From NCBI GenBank assembly GCA_030681635.1, contig JAUXRT010000557.1:1-9780 (forward strand): 9,780 bases of DNA, read 5' to 3'. The notes below the pieces were generated by a model, which was given only the letters and a program-made list of their open reading frames with translations, made no database searches and had not been told where the DNA came from. Shown one piece after another: positions 1 to 7,281 of this stretch. Source of the stretch: Reyranella sp. Its GTDB lineage: Bacteria; Pseudomonadota; Alphaproteobacteria; Reyranellales; Reyranellaceae. The translations under genes were made by a program, and so were the position numbers. How positions within the stretch are numbered: the stretch's first letter is position 1; every line of letters begins with the position of its first letter.

Positions 1-29
1 GACGATCGCCGCGCGACACACGACTGGGC
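1..29. other. short non-coding edge downstream of gdhA
   Basis: These 29 bases lie beyond the gdhA stop codon at the left edge of the window. I see no hairpin followed by a T-run and no gene start here. Too little sequence is present to judge termination or the next neighbour. Confidence 0.5.
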
Positions 30-1373
30 TCAGACCACGCCGAAGGCGCGCATTGCCTCGGCGACCCGGATGAAGCCGGCGATGTTCGCTCCGAGCACGT
101 AGTTGCCGGGTGAGCCATACTCGTCGGCCACTTCCGCGCAGCGGTCGTGAATGCCGTTCATGATGACCGCCAGACGCTCCTCGGTCGCCTCGAAGGTCCA
201 CGAATCGCGCGAGGCGTTCTGCTGCATCTCCAGCGCGCTCGTCGCGACGCCGCCGGCATTCGTCGCCTTGCCGGGACCGAACAGGACGCCCGCCTCGAGG
301 AACAGCCGGACCGCCTCCGGCGTGCAGGGCATATTCGCGCCCTCGCCGACAGCCAGCACACCGTTCTTCACAAGAGAGCGCGCATCGCGTCCCGTCAGTT
401 CGTTCTGTGTCGCGGAAGGCATGGCGATATCCGCCGGCACTTCCCAGATCCGTCCCTGCGGAACATAGATCGCGCCCGCCCCTCGCAGGTCGGCATACTC
501 CTGGATCCGCCCCCGCCTCTTCTCCTTGATCTCCTTGAGCAGGCCGAGGTCGATCCCGGCCTCGTCGAGGATATAGCCATCGGAATCCGAGCAGGCGACG
601 ACGCGGCCGCCAAGCTCCATCACCTTCTCCATCGTGTAGATGGCCACGTTGCCGGAACCCGACACGACAACCTTCGTGCCGTCGAAGCCCTGGCCGCGTG
701 TCCGGAGCATGCGCTCGACGAAGAATACCGCGCCGTAGCCGGTCGCTTCAGTACGCACCCGCGATCCACCCCAGGCGAGCCCCTTGCCGGTGAGGACGCC
801 GGATTCGTAGCGATTGGTGATGCGCTTGTACTGGCCGAACATGTAGCCGATCTCGCGCTGACCGACCCCGATATCGCCGGCCGGCACGTCGGTGTATTCG
901 CCGAGATGGCGCGACAACTCGGTCATGAACGACTGGCAGAACCGCATGACCTCTCCCGCCGATTTTCCCTTGGGATCGAAGTCGGAACCGCCCTTGCCGC
1001 CGCCGATAGGCATGCCCGTCAGCGCATTCTTGAAGACCTGCTCGAAGCCGAGAAACTTGACCGTGCCGAGGTAGACCGTCGGATGAAAGCGCAGCCCGCC
1101 CTTGAAAGGACCGAGCGCGGAATTGAACTGGACCCGGAAGCCGCGATTGATCTGGACCTGGCCCCTGTCGTCGACCCAGGGCACACGGAAGATGACCTGC
1201 CGCTCGGGCTCGCAAATACGCTCGATCAGTGCGTCTTCCGCGTAATCCGGATGCTTCGCGATAACGGCGCCGAGGCTGTCGAGCACTTCCCGCACGGCCT
1301 GGTGAAATTCCTCCTCGCCTGGATTGCGGCGAAGAACATCCGCGAAAATCGGTTCAAGCTTCTCGTCGAGCAT
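30..1373 (-). CDS. gdhA: NADP-specific glutamate dehydrogenase
   Basis: This cytoplasmic enzyme reductively aminates 2-oxoglutarate with ammonia and NADPH to make glutamate. The product is 447 residues, the same length as E. coli GdhA, and is colinear with it as far as I can recall. Visible signatures are the substrate-binding region PFKGGLRFHP (residues 89-98, with K91), the catalytic-lysine motif GGGKGGSDFDPKGKS (124-138, K127), PAGDIGVG (164-171, with the catalytic-type aspartate D167), TGKGLAWGGS (195-204), and the Rossmann nucleotide loop SGSGNVA (238-244) followed by CSDSDG. The MLDEKLEP start is chosen because AGGAGA lies 11 nt upstream and the homologous protein begins here. The reading frame stays open upstream to about 1568, but that part encodes no GDH sequence. 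An out-of-frame ATG lies a few bases upstream of the real start. The gene sits downstream of the carboxylase unit with a 163-nt gap, so it probably has its own promoter. It looks like a housekeeping neighbour rather than part of the module. Confidence 0.96.
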   Translation of the reverse strand: MLDEKLEPIFADVLRRNPGEEEFHQAVREVLDSLGAVIAKHPDYAEDALIERICEPERQVIFRVPWVDDRGQVQINRGFRVQFNSALGPFKGGLRFHPTVYLGTVKFLGFEQVFKNALTGMPIGGGKGGSDFDPKGKSAGEVMRFCQSFMTELSRHLGEYTDVPAGDIGVGQREIGYMFGQYKRITNRYESGVLTGKGLAWGGSRVRTEATGYGAVFFVERMLRTRGQGFDGTKVVVSGSGNVAIYTMEKVMELGGRVVACSDSDGYILDEAGIDLGLLKEIKEKRRGRIQEYADLRGAGAIYVPQGRIWEVPADIAMPSATQNELTGRDARSLVKNGVLAVGEGANMPCTPEAVRLFLEAGVLFGPGKATNAGGVATSALEMQQNASRDSWTFEATEERLAVIMNGIHDRCAEVADEYGSPGNYVLGANIAGFIRVAEAMRAFGVV

Positions 1374-1384
1374 ATGGTGTCCAT

Positions 1385-1390
1385 TCTCCT
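1385..1390 (-). promoter_or_regulatory. ribosome binding site of gdhA
   Basis: AGGAGA on the minus strand ends 11 nt before the ATG at 1373. It supports the 447-residue form over the longer in-frame reading, which would run through the intergenic gap. Confidence 0.6.
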
Positions 1391-1475
1391 GACATCGCCT
1401 GCGGATCGTCCGGAGCGACTGGGCGGAACGAGGAGCATCTGCGCGCACCATCGCGCAAGAGGCACGACGACGCAT

Positions 1476-1509
1476 GACCGGCCGGCGCAGACAGGCGACG
1501 TGGCGGCCC
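1476..1509 (-). pseudogene. relic of an ABC transporter ATPase C-terminus (34-bp direct repeat, copy 1)
   Basis: Thirty of 34 bases match 9261-9294, the 3' coding end of the ABC ATPase gene, in the same orientation. Read on the minus strand, this relic gives GRHVACLRRPV where the intact gene gives GHHVACLRRPV. Of the four base differences, three are synonymous third-position changes (P, C and H codons) and one changes H to R, so the segment diverged as coding sequence. VAC plus basic residues near the C-terminus is typical of the Opp/Dpp ATPase C-terminal domain. Similarity stops abruptly on both sides: one edge lies in a GC-rich hairpin next to the carboxyltransferase stop, and the other runs into the gdhA leader. 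There is no start or stop codon of its own. Chance similarity in GC-rich DNA cannot be fully excluded, but the synonymous pattern argues against it. Confidence 0.55.
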
Positions 1510-1526
1510 GGCTTGGCCCGGGCCGC
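1503..1526 (-). terminator. GC-rich hairpin after the carboxyltransferase gene, possible terminator
   Basis: A perfect 9-bp inverted repeat (GCGGCCCGG and CCGGGCCGC) with a 6-nt loop lies 10 nt past the stop codon of the last gene of the minus-strand unit. The stem is almost pure GC. No T-run follows it on the minus strand, so it is not a canonical Rho-independent terminator. It may slow polymerase, protect the mRNA 3' end, or be a by-product of the junction with the ABC relic that it touches. Confidence 0.4.
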
Positions 1527-1536
1527 AGCGCAGGCG

Positions 1537-3063
1537 CTAGTAAGGCTCGATCGTTCGCTTGCGCCCAACGCGCGGCGGCGGCGACGGCAAGGTCGCCAGC
1601 GTGTTCAGCAGGATGGCGCGCGTATCGGCCGGATCGATCACGTCGTCGTAGCCGAAGCGGCCGGCCACCTCGAGAGCGGTGTTGTACTGCTTGAGTTCGT
1701 CCGTGCGTTCGCGATGTCGTGTCGCGCGCGCCTCCGTATCCTCGATACCCTCCAGCTCCCGGCGATGGATGATGCTCGCCGCCCCTTCCAATCCCATGCC
1801 GCCGAACTCGGCGGTCGGCCAGGCGAGCAGGATCGAAGGCTCGAACGGGCGTGAGCCCATGATGTAGTAACCCAGGCCGTAAGCCTTGCGCAGCACGACC
1901 GTCATGATCGGCATGGTGGCATTGGCCATCGCAGCAAGCAGCCGGGCACTGCGCCGGACGAGGCCTGTCTTCTCGATGTCTGGCCCTACCATCAGGCCGG
2001 GCGTATCGCACAACACCAGCAACGGCAGATCGAAGGCATCGCAAAGCTGGACGAACCGCGCGGCCTTTTCGCACGCCGGTCCATCCATCGCGCCGGCAAG
2101 GAACATCGGCTGATTGGCGATCACGCCGACCGGCTTGCCGCCCAGCCGCGCCAAGGCCGTCACCATCGCACGGCCGTATCCCCCGCGCAGTTCCATCACA
2201 CTGTCGATATCGGCGATGCCTCGAATGACCTTGCGGACATCGTAGGCCCGGCGCGGATTGTCCGGCACCAGGCTGCGTAGAGCCGCCGGATCAGGCGCCT
2301 CGCCGGCCGGCCGCGGCGGACCGAAATATGACAGGTAGCGCTTTGCCGCCTCGACCGCTTCCGCTTCGTTCTCGACCAGGATGTCGACCGCGCCCGCAGC
2401 ATAGTGAACGTCGGGCGGACCGATCTCTTCGGGCTTCAGCTTGACGCCGAGGGCCGCCTCGACAAGCGGCGGCCCCGCCATGCCCATCGCGCTGTCGCGC
2501 GTCGCAATCAGCACATCGGACATGCCCGCCAGGTTTGCATGGCCCGCAAAGGCCCGGCCCGGCACGATGGCGACCGTCGGCACGAGCCCCGACAGTCGGG
2601 CGAAAAGCACAAAGGTGTGGGCGGACCCACGCCCCTCGACCTTCATGTCATGTGGCCGCGCCCCGCCGCCGTCGAGCCAGCAGATCACCGGCAGCTTGTT
2701 CTGCAGGGCATGGCCGAACATGCGGCTGATCTTGGCGTGGTTGTTCGCGCTCTGCGTGCCGGCAAAGACGGTGTAGTCGTAGGCCACGATATCGACGGCG
2801 CGGTCTTCGACCCGCGCCGTCCCCATCACCAGGCCATCGGCCGCACCCTGCATATCGGCGAGGGCCGGCCGGACCAATCCGCCGTACTCGACGAACGAGC
2901 CCGTGTCGGCGAGGGCGGCAATGCCCTGCCGAGCGGTCCACCGTCCCCGCCGTTGCTGGCGGGCGACGGCGTCCGGCCGCGCGGCATCCTCGAGGGCCGT
3001 CCGCGCCTGCTGCACCTGTTCCAGGGTGACGCGCGGCATGGCCCTCCGCTCCTCCTCGGCCAT
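1537..3063 (-). CDS. acyl-CoA carboxylase carboxyltransferase (beta) subunit, paralogue CT1
   Basis: This is a crotonase-fold carboxyltransferase of the PccB/MmdA family, about 508 residues (family about 510-530), which moves CO2 from carboxybiotin to an acyl-CoA. The two half-domains are visible: the N-half has GSFVEYGGL (near 55-63) and DGGGARP (131-137, the first oxyanion region, usually DSGGARIQ), and the C-half has the YDVRKVI linker, NQPMFLAGAMD, DTPGLMVG and LRKAYGLGYYIMGS (391-404), then AWPTAE. The second oxyanion/specificity motif is GLGYY instead of the usual GGAYD or GGAYI. The C-terminus ends RTIEPY, replacing the usual HGNxPL tail. The ATG at 3063 overlaps the preceding TGA by one base (TGATG), suggesting translational coupling. 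A GTG at 3066 and an ATG at 3039, the latter with GAGGAGGAG 9 nt upstream, are also possible starts; the 3039 start would remove only 8 residues. The substrate is unknown. CT1 probably pairs with CT2 and the biotin carrier at 8993. Confidence 0.9.
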   Translation of the reverse strand: MAEEERRAMPRVTLEQVQQARTALEDAARPDAVARQQRRGRWTARQGIAALADTGSFVEYGGLVRPALADMQGAADGLVMGTARVEDRAVDIVAYDYTVFAGTQSANNHAKISRMFGHALQNKLPVICWLDGGGARPHDMKVEGRGSAHTFVLFARLSGLVPTVAIVPGRAFAGHANLAGMSDVLIATRDSAMGMAGPPLVEAALGVKLKPEEIGPPDVHYAAGAVDILVENEAEAVEAAKRYLSYFGPPRPAGEAPDPAALRSLVPDNPRRAYDVRKVIRGIADIDSVMELRGGYGRAMVTALARLGGKPVGVIANQPMFLAGAMDGPACEKAARFVQLCDAFDLPLLVLCDTPGLMVGPDIEKTGLVRRSARLLAAMANATMPIMTVVLRKAYGLGYYIMGSRPFEPSILLAWPTAEFGGMGLEGAASIIHRRELEGIEDTEARATRHRERTDELKQYNTALEVAGRFGYDDVIDPADTRAILLNTLATLPSPPPRVGRKRTIEPY

Positions 3064-4052
3064 CACTCAGCCCTGATGTTCGCGGCGCGAATCACCTCGC
3101 GATAGTTGCGGCGATTCTCCTCCATGGTCTTGGTCAGCGCTGCTGCGTCGGCAAACGCCGGCACCATGCCGTTGTCGAGCAGCTTCTGGCTGACCGTCGG
3201 ATCATCGACGGCGGCCTTGATGGCCTGCTCCCAGCGCTTGACGACGGCGTCCGGCATGCCTGTGGGGCCGCACAGCCCGAACCAGGCATAGGTCTCGAAG
3301 CCGGGCGCCACCTCGGAGATCATGGGCGCGTCGGGGAAGAAGCGCTTGCCGAGGGGATCGCCGAGCGCGAGCAGACGCAGCGACCCGGAGCGGACGTGGG
3401 TGATCACGTCGCCGAGGTTGGTGATCGAGAAATTCGTGCGCCCGGCAATCAGGTCCTGCAGGGCTGCCTGCGAGCCCCGGTAGGGAACATGCACCATCTT
3501 GATTCCCAGCTTCTGGCTCAGCAGCTCCGTCGACAAATGCTGGACCGATCCGACACCGGGGGTGGCGTAGCTGATCTTGCCGGGATTGGCGCGCGCATCA
3601 GCCACGAGCTCCTGTATCGAGCGATAAGGGCTCTCCTTTCCGACGACGAGGCCGAACGTCGAGCGCAGGAGCTGCCCGATAGCGATCAGCTCGGTGGCGG
3701 GATTCACAGCCAGCTGGAGGCCGGGCAGTTCGGTGACGATGGTCATGTTGCCCGTGGTGCAGAAGAGCACGTTGTGGCCATCGGTCGAACCGCGAGCCGC
3801 CGCCTCCGCAGCGATCATGCCGTTGGCACCGGTGCGGTTCTCGACGACCACGCGCTGCCCCAGCACTCTGGATGCCACGTCGGCCAACAGCCGTGCCGCC
3901 ATATCGCCCGATCCGCCGGGCGCGAAACCGTAGAGCATCCGGATGGCGCGATCCGAGAATGCCGGCTGCTGCGCCGTGGCCTTCTGGACCGCGAGGGCAA
4001 TCAGCGCCAATCCCATCATTGGCAGTGCGAGAGCGAGAATCCTTTTACGCAT
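3063..4052 (-). CDS. Bug/TctC-family tripartite tricarboxylate transporter substrate-binding protein (Sec signal)
   Basis: This periplasmic solute-binding protein of 329 residues is a usual size for the Bug family, whose members bind small carboxylates and similar compounds. A Sec-type signal peptide is clear: the basic MRKR, a hydrophobic core (about 5-22), and a likely cleavage after ATA (27/28). Family motifs follow: RMLYGFAPGGSGDMAARLLAD (39-59), VVVENRTGANGMIAAE (68-83), DGHNVLF, YATPGVGSVQHLSTELL, VPYRG and the C-terminal PTGMP segment. The start is fixed by GAGGAAAGCC directly before the ATG; upstream in-frame sequence lies inside the CT2 gene. It sits between two carboxyltransferase genes, 50 nt after CT2 and overlapping CT1, so it is very likely co-transcribed and co-translated with them. 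No TctA or TctB membrane partner is in the window, which is common for Bug orphans. The bound ligand cannot be read from the sequence; a precursor of the ligase substrate is the natural guess. Confidence 0.92.
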   Translation of the reverse strand: MRKRILALALPMMGLALIALAVQKATAQQPAFSDRAIRMLYGFAPGGSGDMAARLLADVASRVLGQRVVVENRTGANGMIAAEAAARGSTDGHNVLFCTTGNMTIVTELPGLQLAVNPATELIAIGQLLRSTFGLVVGKESPYRSIQELVADARANPGKISYATPGVGSVQHLSTELLSQKLGIKMVHVPYRGSQAALQDLIAGRTNFSITNLGDVITHVRSGSLRLLALGDPLGKRFFPDAPMISEVAPGFETYAWFGLCGPTGMPDAVVKRWEQAIKAAVDDPTVSQKLLDNGMVPAFADAAALTKTMEENRRNYREVIRAANIRAE

Positions 4053-4102
4053 GGCTTTCCTCAGTGGTTGTTTTTGTTGCTGCAGCGACAGGTCGGCTGC
4101 CT
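4053..4102 (-). other. 50-nt intergenic gap between CT2 and the Bug gene
   Basis: This gap carries the Shine-Dalgarno GAGGA of the downstream Bug gene. I see no stem-loop with a T-run and no convincing promoter, so readthrough within the operon is expected. Confidence 0.5.
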
Positions 4103-5686
4103 TCAGATCGGCATGATCGACCTGAATTTCGGTGGGTGGTCGTTCGGCCGGCGCGGCTGCGCCGTGTCCACGATCTCGGCGAGCCGGCGGCGGGTGTCGC
4201 GCGGATCGATGATGTCGTCGATGCCGAATCCCTCGGCTGCGCGAAGCGCCCCGATGCGTGCCCGCGTTTCGTCGATCATCTGGCTGCGACGCGCGGCCGG
4301 GTCGGGGGCCGCCTCGTAGTCCTTGCGGAAGGCGACGTCGATCGCCCCTTCGATCGACATTGCGCAGATCTCCGCGGACGGCCAGGCCAGGGCCGCATCG
4401 GCCGAGTAGCTGCGCCCGCCGCACATTGCGAAGTAGCCAAGGCCGTAACCCTTGCGCAGCACGATGGAGACCCGAGGCACTGTGGCGTGCCCCCATTCGA
4501 ACACGAGCTTGGCGCTGCGCCGGCCGAGACTGGTTCGCTCGGCACTCGAGCCGATGGAAAAGCCCGGCACGTCGATGAAGGAAACGATCGGCAGGCCGAA
4601 GGCATCGCACAGCGCAATGAAATGGGCGCCCTTGTCGCAGGCGTCGCTGTTGATCATGCCGCCCAAGCGCAGCGGCTGATTGGCGATGAAGCCGACGGCG
4701 CGACCTCCCAGCCGTGCCAGGGCGGTCACCATGTTGCCGGCAAATGTGGGCTTCAGTTCGAATAACGTGCCGGGATCGGCGATCTCGCGCAGCACCTTGC
4801 GAACATCGTAGGCCTTTCGTGTCGAGACCGGCACGAGGTCGAGGATCGAATCGGGCAACCGGCCGAGCGGCCGCGGCTCGGCCACGAGATTCTGCGGCGC
4901 CCGGGCATTGCTCGGCAGGTAGGAAAGGAAGCGCCGGGCCGCCGCGATGGCCTCGTCCTCGCTGTCGACACCGAGATCGGCGATCCCCTGGCGATCGACC
5001 TGGACGTCGGCGCCGCCCAGTTCCATGGCGTCGATGTCCTCGCCAGTCGCCGCCTTGACCAGCGCCGGGCCCGCAATGCCCATCGTCGAGAGGCCGCGCA
5101 CCATGACCACGAGGTCGGCCATGCCGGCGTAGTTGGTGGGTCCGGCGAAGCCCGCCCCCAGCATCAGAGCGACCATCGGCACCCAGCCCGAGGCGCGGGC
5201 GAAATTGTGGAAGGTCGTGTTGGCATTGGCGAAGTGCCGCGCGTCCTGGCCGTCCTGGATGCGATGGCCGCCGCCGTCGAGGATCATGATCAGAGGCAGG
5301 CCGCGCGTGATGGCGACCTGCAAGGCGCGCTGGACCTTGGCGCTGCCCAGCTTGCCGATACTGCCGCCGTGAACCGAGAAGTCCTGGGAGAAAACCATGA
5401 CCGGCCGGCCGTCGATCCGGGCCGTGCCCGCCACCACGCCGTCGGCTGGCGAGGCCGTACGCTCGGGGAACCTGTCGGCGCCGATACCATCGTCCTCGGC
5501 CGCGACCAGCCCGCCGATCTCGCTGAAGGAACCAGCGTCGACCAGTCGCGCAATGCGCGCACGCGCGCTCAATCGCCCCCGACGGGCAAGCTTCTCCATC
5601 GCGGGCTGGCGGGCCGGATCGTCGAGGGTCGCGCGTACCGCTTCCACCCGGTCAAGCAGGTCGCGCATCGTGGGATCGTGGGCCAT
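4103..5686 (-). CDS. acyl-CoA carboxylase carboxyltransferase (beta) subunit, paralogue CT2
   Basis: This second carboxyltransferase of the PccB/MmdA family has 527 residues and is clearly homologous to CT1 over its full length, but well diverged. The N-half has GRLSARARIARLVDAGSF (37-54), FSVHGGSIG and DGGGHRIQDG (137-146, first oxyanion region). The C-half has AYDVRKVLREIADP, NQPLRLGGMI, DVPGFSIG, LRKGYGLGYFAM (410-421) and AWPSAEICAM (434-443). At the position known to set acyl-CoA choice in Streptomyces PccB (D422) this protein has F419, and the GGA before it is replaced by GLG, as in CT1. The tail KFRSIMPI stands where KHGNIPL-type tails usually occur. The ATG at 5686 has AGGAG 5 nt upstream, overlapping the ligase TAG stop, so the pair is translated in tandem. 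Two unlike beta subunits in one operon suggest a mixed hexamer or two related activities. It is not a decarboxylase by any feature I can see, but that cannot be excluded. Confidence 0.9.
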   Translation of the reverse strand: MAHDPTMRDLLDRVEAVRATLDDPARQPAMEKLARRGRLSARARIARLVDAGSFSEIGGLVAAEDDGIGADRFPERTASPADGVVAGTARIDGRPVMVFSQDFSVHGGSIGKLGSAKVQRALQVAITRGLPLIMILDGGGHRIQDGQDARHFANANTTFHNFARASGWVPMVALMLGAGFAGPTNYAGMADLVVMVRGLSTMGIAGPALVKAATGEDIDAMELGGADVQVDRQGIADLGVDSEDEAIAAARRFLSYLPSNARAPQNLVAEPRPLGRLPDSILDLVPVSTRKAYDVRKVLREIADPGTLFELKPTFAGNMVTALARLGGRAVGFIANQPLRLGGMINSDACDKGAHFIALCDAFGLPIVSFIDVPGFSIGSSAERTSLGRRSAKLVFEWGHATVPRVSIVLRKGYGLGYFAMCGGRSYSADAALAWPSAEICAMSIEGAIDVAFRKDYEAAPDPAARRSQMIDETRARIGALRAAEGFGIDDIIDPRDTRRRLAEIVDTAQPRRPNDHPPKFRSIMPI

Positions 5687-5691
5687 CGTCG

Positions 5692-5697
5692 CTCCTA
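5692..5697 (-). promoter_or_regulatory. ribosome binding site of CT2 fused to the ligase stop codon
   Basis: The sequence TAGGAG contains both the TAG stop of the ligase gene and the AGGAG Shine-Dalgarno of CT2, 5 nt before its ATG. This arrangement favours re-initiation by ribosomes that finish the ligase, and it fixes the CT2 start. Confidence 0.65.
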
Positions 5698-7281
5698 GGA
5701 AGAGGTCTTGGCGAGGCGCTCGCGGCGCACACGGATGCCGGCGGCTTCGCGGTCCCAGGTGTCGGGCGTCACGCCGTCGTCGCGCAGCAGGTTCTTCTGC
5801 ACTTTCTGAGTCGGCGTCTTGGGCAACTCCGGCAGCACGCGCATGTAGCGCGGGACCATGAAGTGCGGCATCCGTGGCAACAGGAAGCTCAGGACCTCCG
5901 CGGGATCGATCGACTGGCCGGCGACCGGCGCCAGCACGACGAGAACGTCGTCTTCGCCATGCTCCGACGGCACAGCGACGGCGGCGGCCTCACGCACCGC
6001 GGGATGGGCCATCAGTTCGGCCTCGACCTCGAAGGAGGAGATGTTCTCGCCGCGACGGCGAATCGCATCCTTCAGCCGGTCGACGAAGAAGAAGTTGCCG
6101 TCCGCATCGCGCCGGAAGACGTCGCCAGTGTGGAACCAGCCGTTGCGCCAGGCGCGCGCCGTGGCCTCGGCGTTGTTGTGATAGCCGTGATTCATGGTCC
6201 ACGGCGTATCGTTGCGCAGGATCAGCTCGCCGAGCACGCCCGGCGGAACCTCGCAGTCGTGCTCGTCGACGATGCGCGCCTCGACCCCGGGACGCGGGCG
6301 ACCGCAAGTCCCCCGGACCGCGGGGTTGCGCTCCGACACCAGCGGCCAGGACGTCTCCGTCATATTGAACGTCGTGTAGACGTCGACGCCGAAGCGGTCG
6401 GCGAAAGACTGTGCGTCGTCGCTGAGCGGCACCAGCACGACCTTCTTCAAGGTATGGTCGCGATCGCCCGGACCCGGCGGCAGCTTGAGCAGGAACGGCA
6501 CCATGGCGCCGAGCAGCGTCAGGCAGGTCGTGCCGGTCGCCCGCACCGTGTTCCAGAACGAGTTCGTGTCGAATGCCTCGACGAGGGCGATCGACCCGCC
6601 TTTCACCAGCATGCGGTAGATGGCACCGGTGCCGCCCGCGTGGAACAGTGGCAGATTCACCATGTTGCGGTCATCGGCAGTCGCCGCATAGAAGGCGTTG
6701 GCGGCCGACGCAGCGTGCAGGTAGGAGCACATCACCCCCTTGGACGGGCCGGTCGTCCCGGAGGTGTAGATCACCGACTGCGTGTCCCACGGCATGATTG
6801 GCCGTGCCGGCGGCACGGGCGCGCCCCCGGGCTGGCGGAGCGACCGCGCGCTTTCGATGGGCACGCGATGCTCAAGCCCTGCCGCGTCGATTCCGTCCAG
6901 GCGCGGCAGCAGGTCGGGATGGCCGACGATCAGGCGTGCGCCCGAGTTGCGGACGGCATGCTCCAGGATCTGGCCGCGATAGGCGAGGTTCAGCGGAATG
7001 TAGATCGCGCCGATATAGTTGATGGCGAACCAGATACGCAGCGCATCAGGCCCGTTGGGCAACCACGTCAGGACCGGCTCGTCCTGTCGCACCCCCAGTG
7101 CCTGCAGCGCCGCCGCGGTGTCGCGTACATGATCGCGCAGCTCGCGATAGGTCCAGGTGGCCCCGTCATCGGCGAACTGCACGAACACCTTGTCCGGCGT
7201 TTCGCCGGCGCGGCGGTCGAGCAGCGGCTGCAGCACGCAATCCTCGGGCGGCAGGATGCGTGGATCGCGCAAGCCGGTCAT
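5695..7281 (-). CDS. AMP-forming acyl-CoA ligase (class I adenylate-forming, CaiC-like)
   Basis: This enzyme activates a carboxylic acid with ATP to an acyl-AMP and then to the CoA thioester. The product is 528 residues, a normal length, and all core motifs are present: the phosphate-binding loop YTSGTTGPSKG (172-182), PLFHAGG (211-217), the adenine-site motif FNMTET (305-310), GWFHTGD (381-387), the hinge DRLKDAIRRRGENIS (401-415), and the C-terminal catalytic lysine in PKTPTQKVQK (487-496, K493). The hinge region with RRRGENISSFEVE resembles carnitine/crotonobetaine-CoA ligase relatives, but this is not enough to name the substrate. There is no signal peptide, so it acts in the cytoplasm. 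Its ATG overlaps the tetR TGA (ATGA), and 8 nt separate it from CT2. Its position ahead of the carboxyltransferases implies that it makes their acyl-CoA substrate. An aromatic, branched or alicyclic acid is as possible as a short linear one. Confidence 0.93.
   Translation of the reverse strand: MTGLRDPRILPPEDCVLQPLLDRRAGETPDKVFVQFADDGATWTYRELRDHVRDTAAALQALGVRQDEPVLTWLPNGPDALRIWFAINYIGAIYIPLNLAYRGQILEHAVRNSGARLIVGHPDLLPRLDGIDAAGLEHRVPIESARSLRQPGGAPVPPARPIMPWDTQSVIYTSGTTGPSKGVMCSYLHAASAANAFYAATADDRNMVNLPLFHAGGTGAIYRMLVKGGSIALVEAFDTNSFWNTVRATGTTCLTLLGAMVPFLLKLPPGPGDRDHTLKKVVLVPLSDDAQSFADRFGVDVYTTFNMTETSWPLVSERNPAVRGTCGRPRPGVEARIVDEHDCEVPPGVLGELILRNDTPWTMNHGYHNNAEATARAWRNGWFHTGDVFRRDADGNFFFVDRLKDAIRRRGENISSFEVEAELMAHPAVREAAAVAVPSEHGEDDVLVVLAPVAGQSIDPAEVLSFLLPRMPHFMVPRYMRVLPELPKTPTQKVQKNLLRDDGVTPDTWDREAAGIRVRRERLAKTSS

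Noticed and set aside
1374..1568. In-frame N-terminal extension of glutamate dehydrogenase
   Set aside because: The extra 65 residues do not resemble GDH; they contain the ABC-ATPase relic. The MLDEK start has a Shine-Dalgarno and gives the standard family length.
147..1694. Long open frame of about 515 codons on the plus strand, opposite gdhA
   Set aside because: It is a mirror of the gdhA codon pattern, has no domain I recognise, and crosses the gdhA start into the intergenic gap.
4053..4610. Upstream extension of the minus-strand Bug gene
   Set aside because: That sequence is the CT2 coding region in another frame; the signal peptide and GAGGA site fix the start at 4052.
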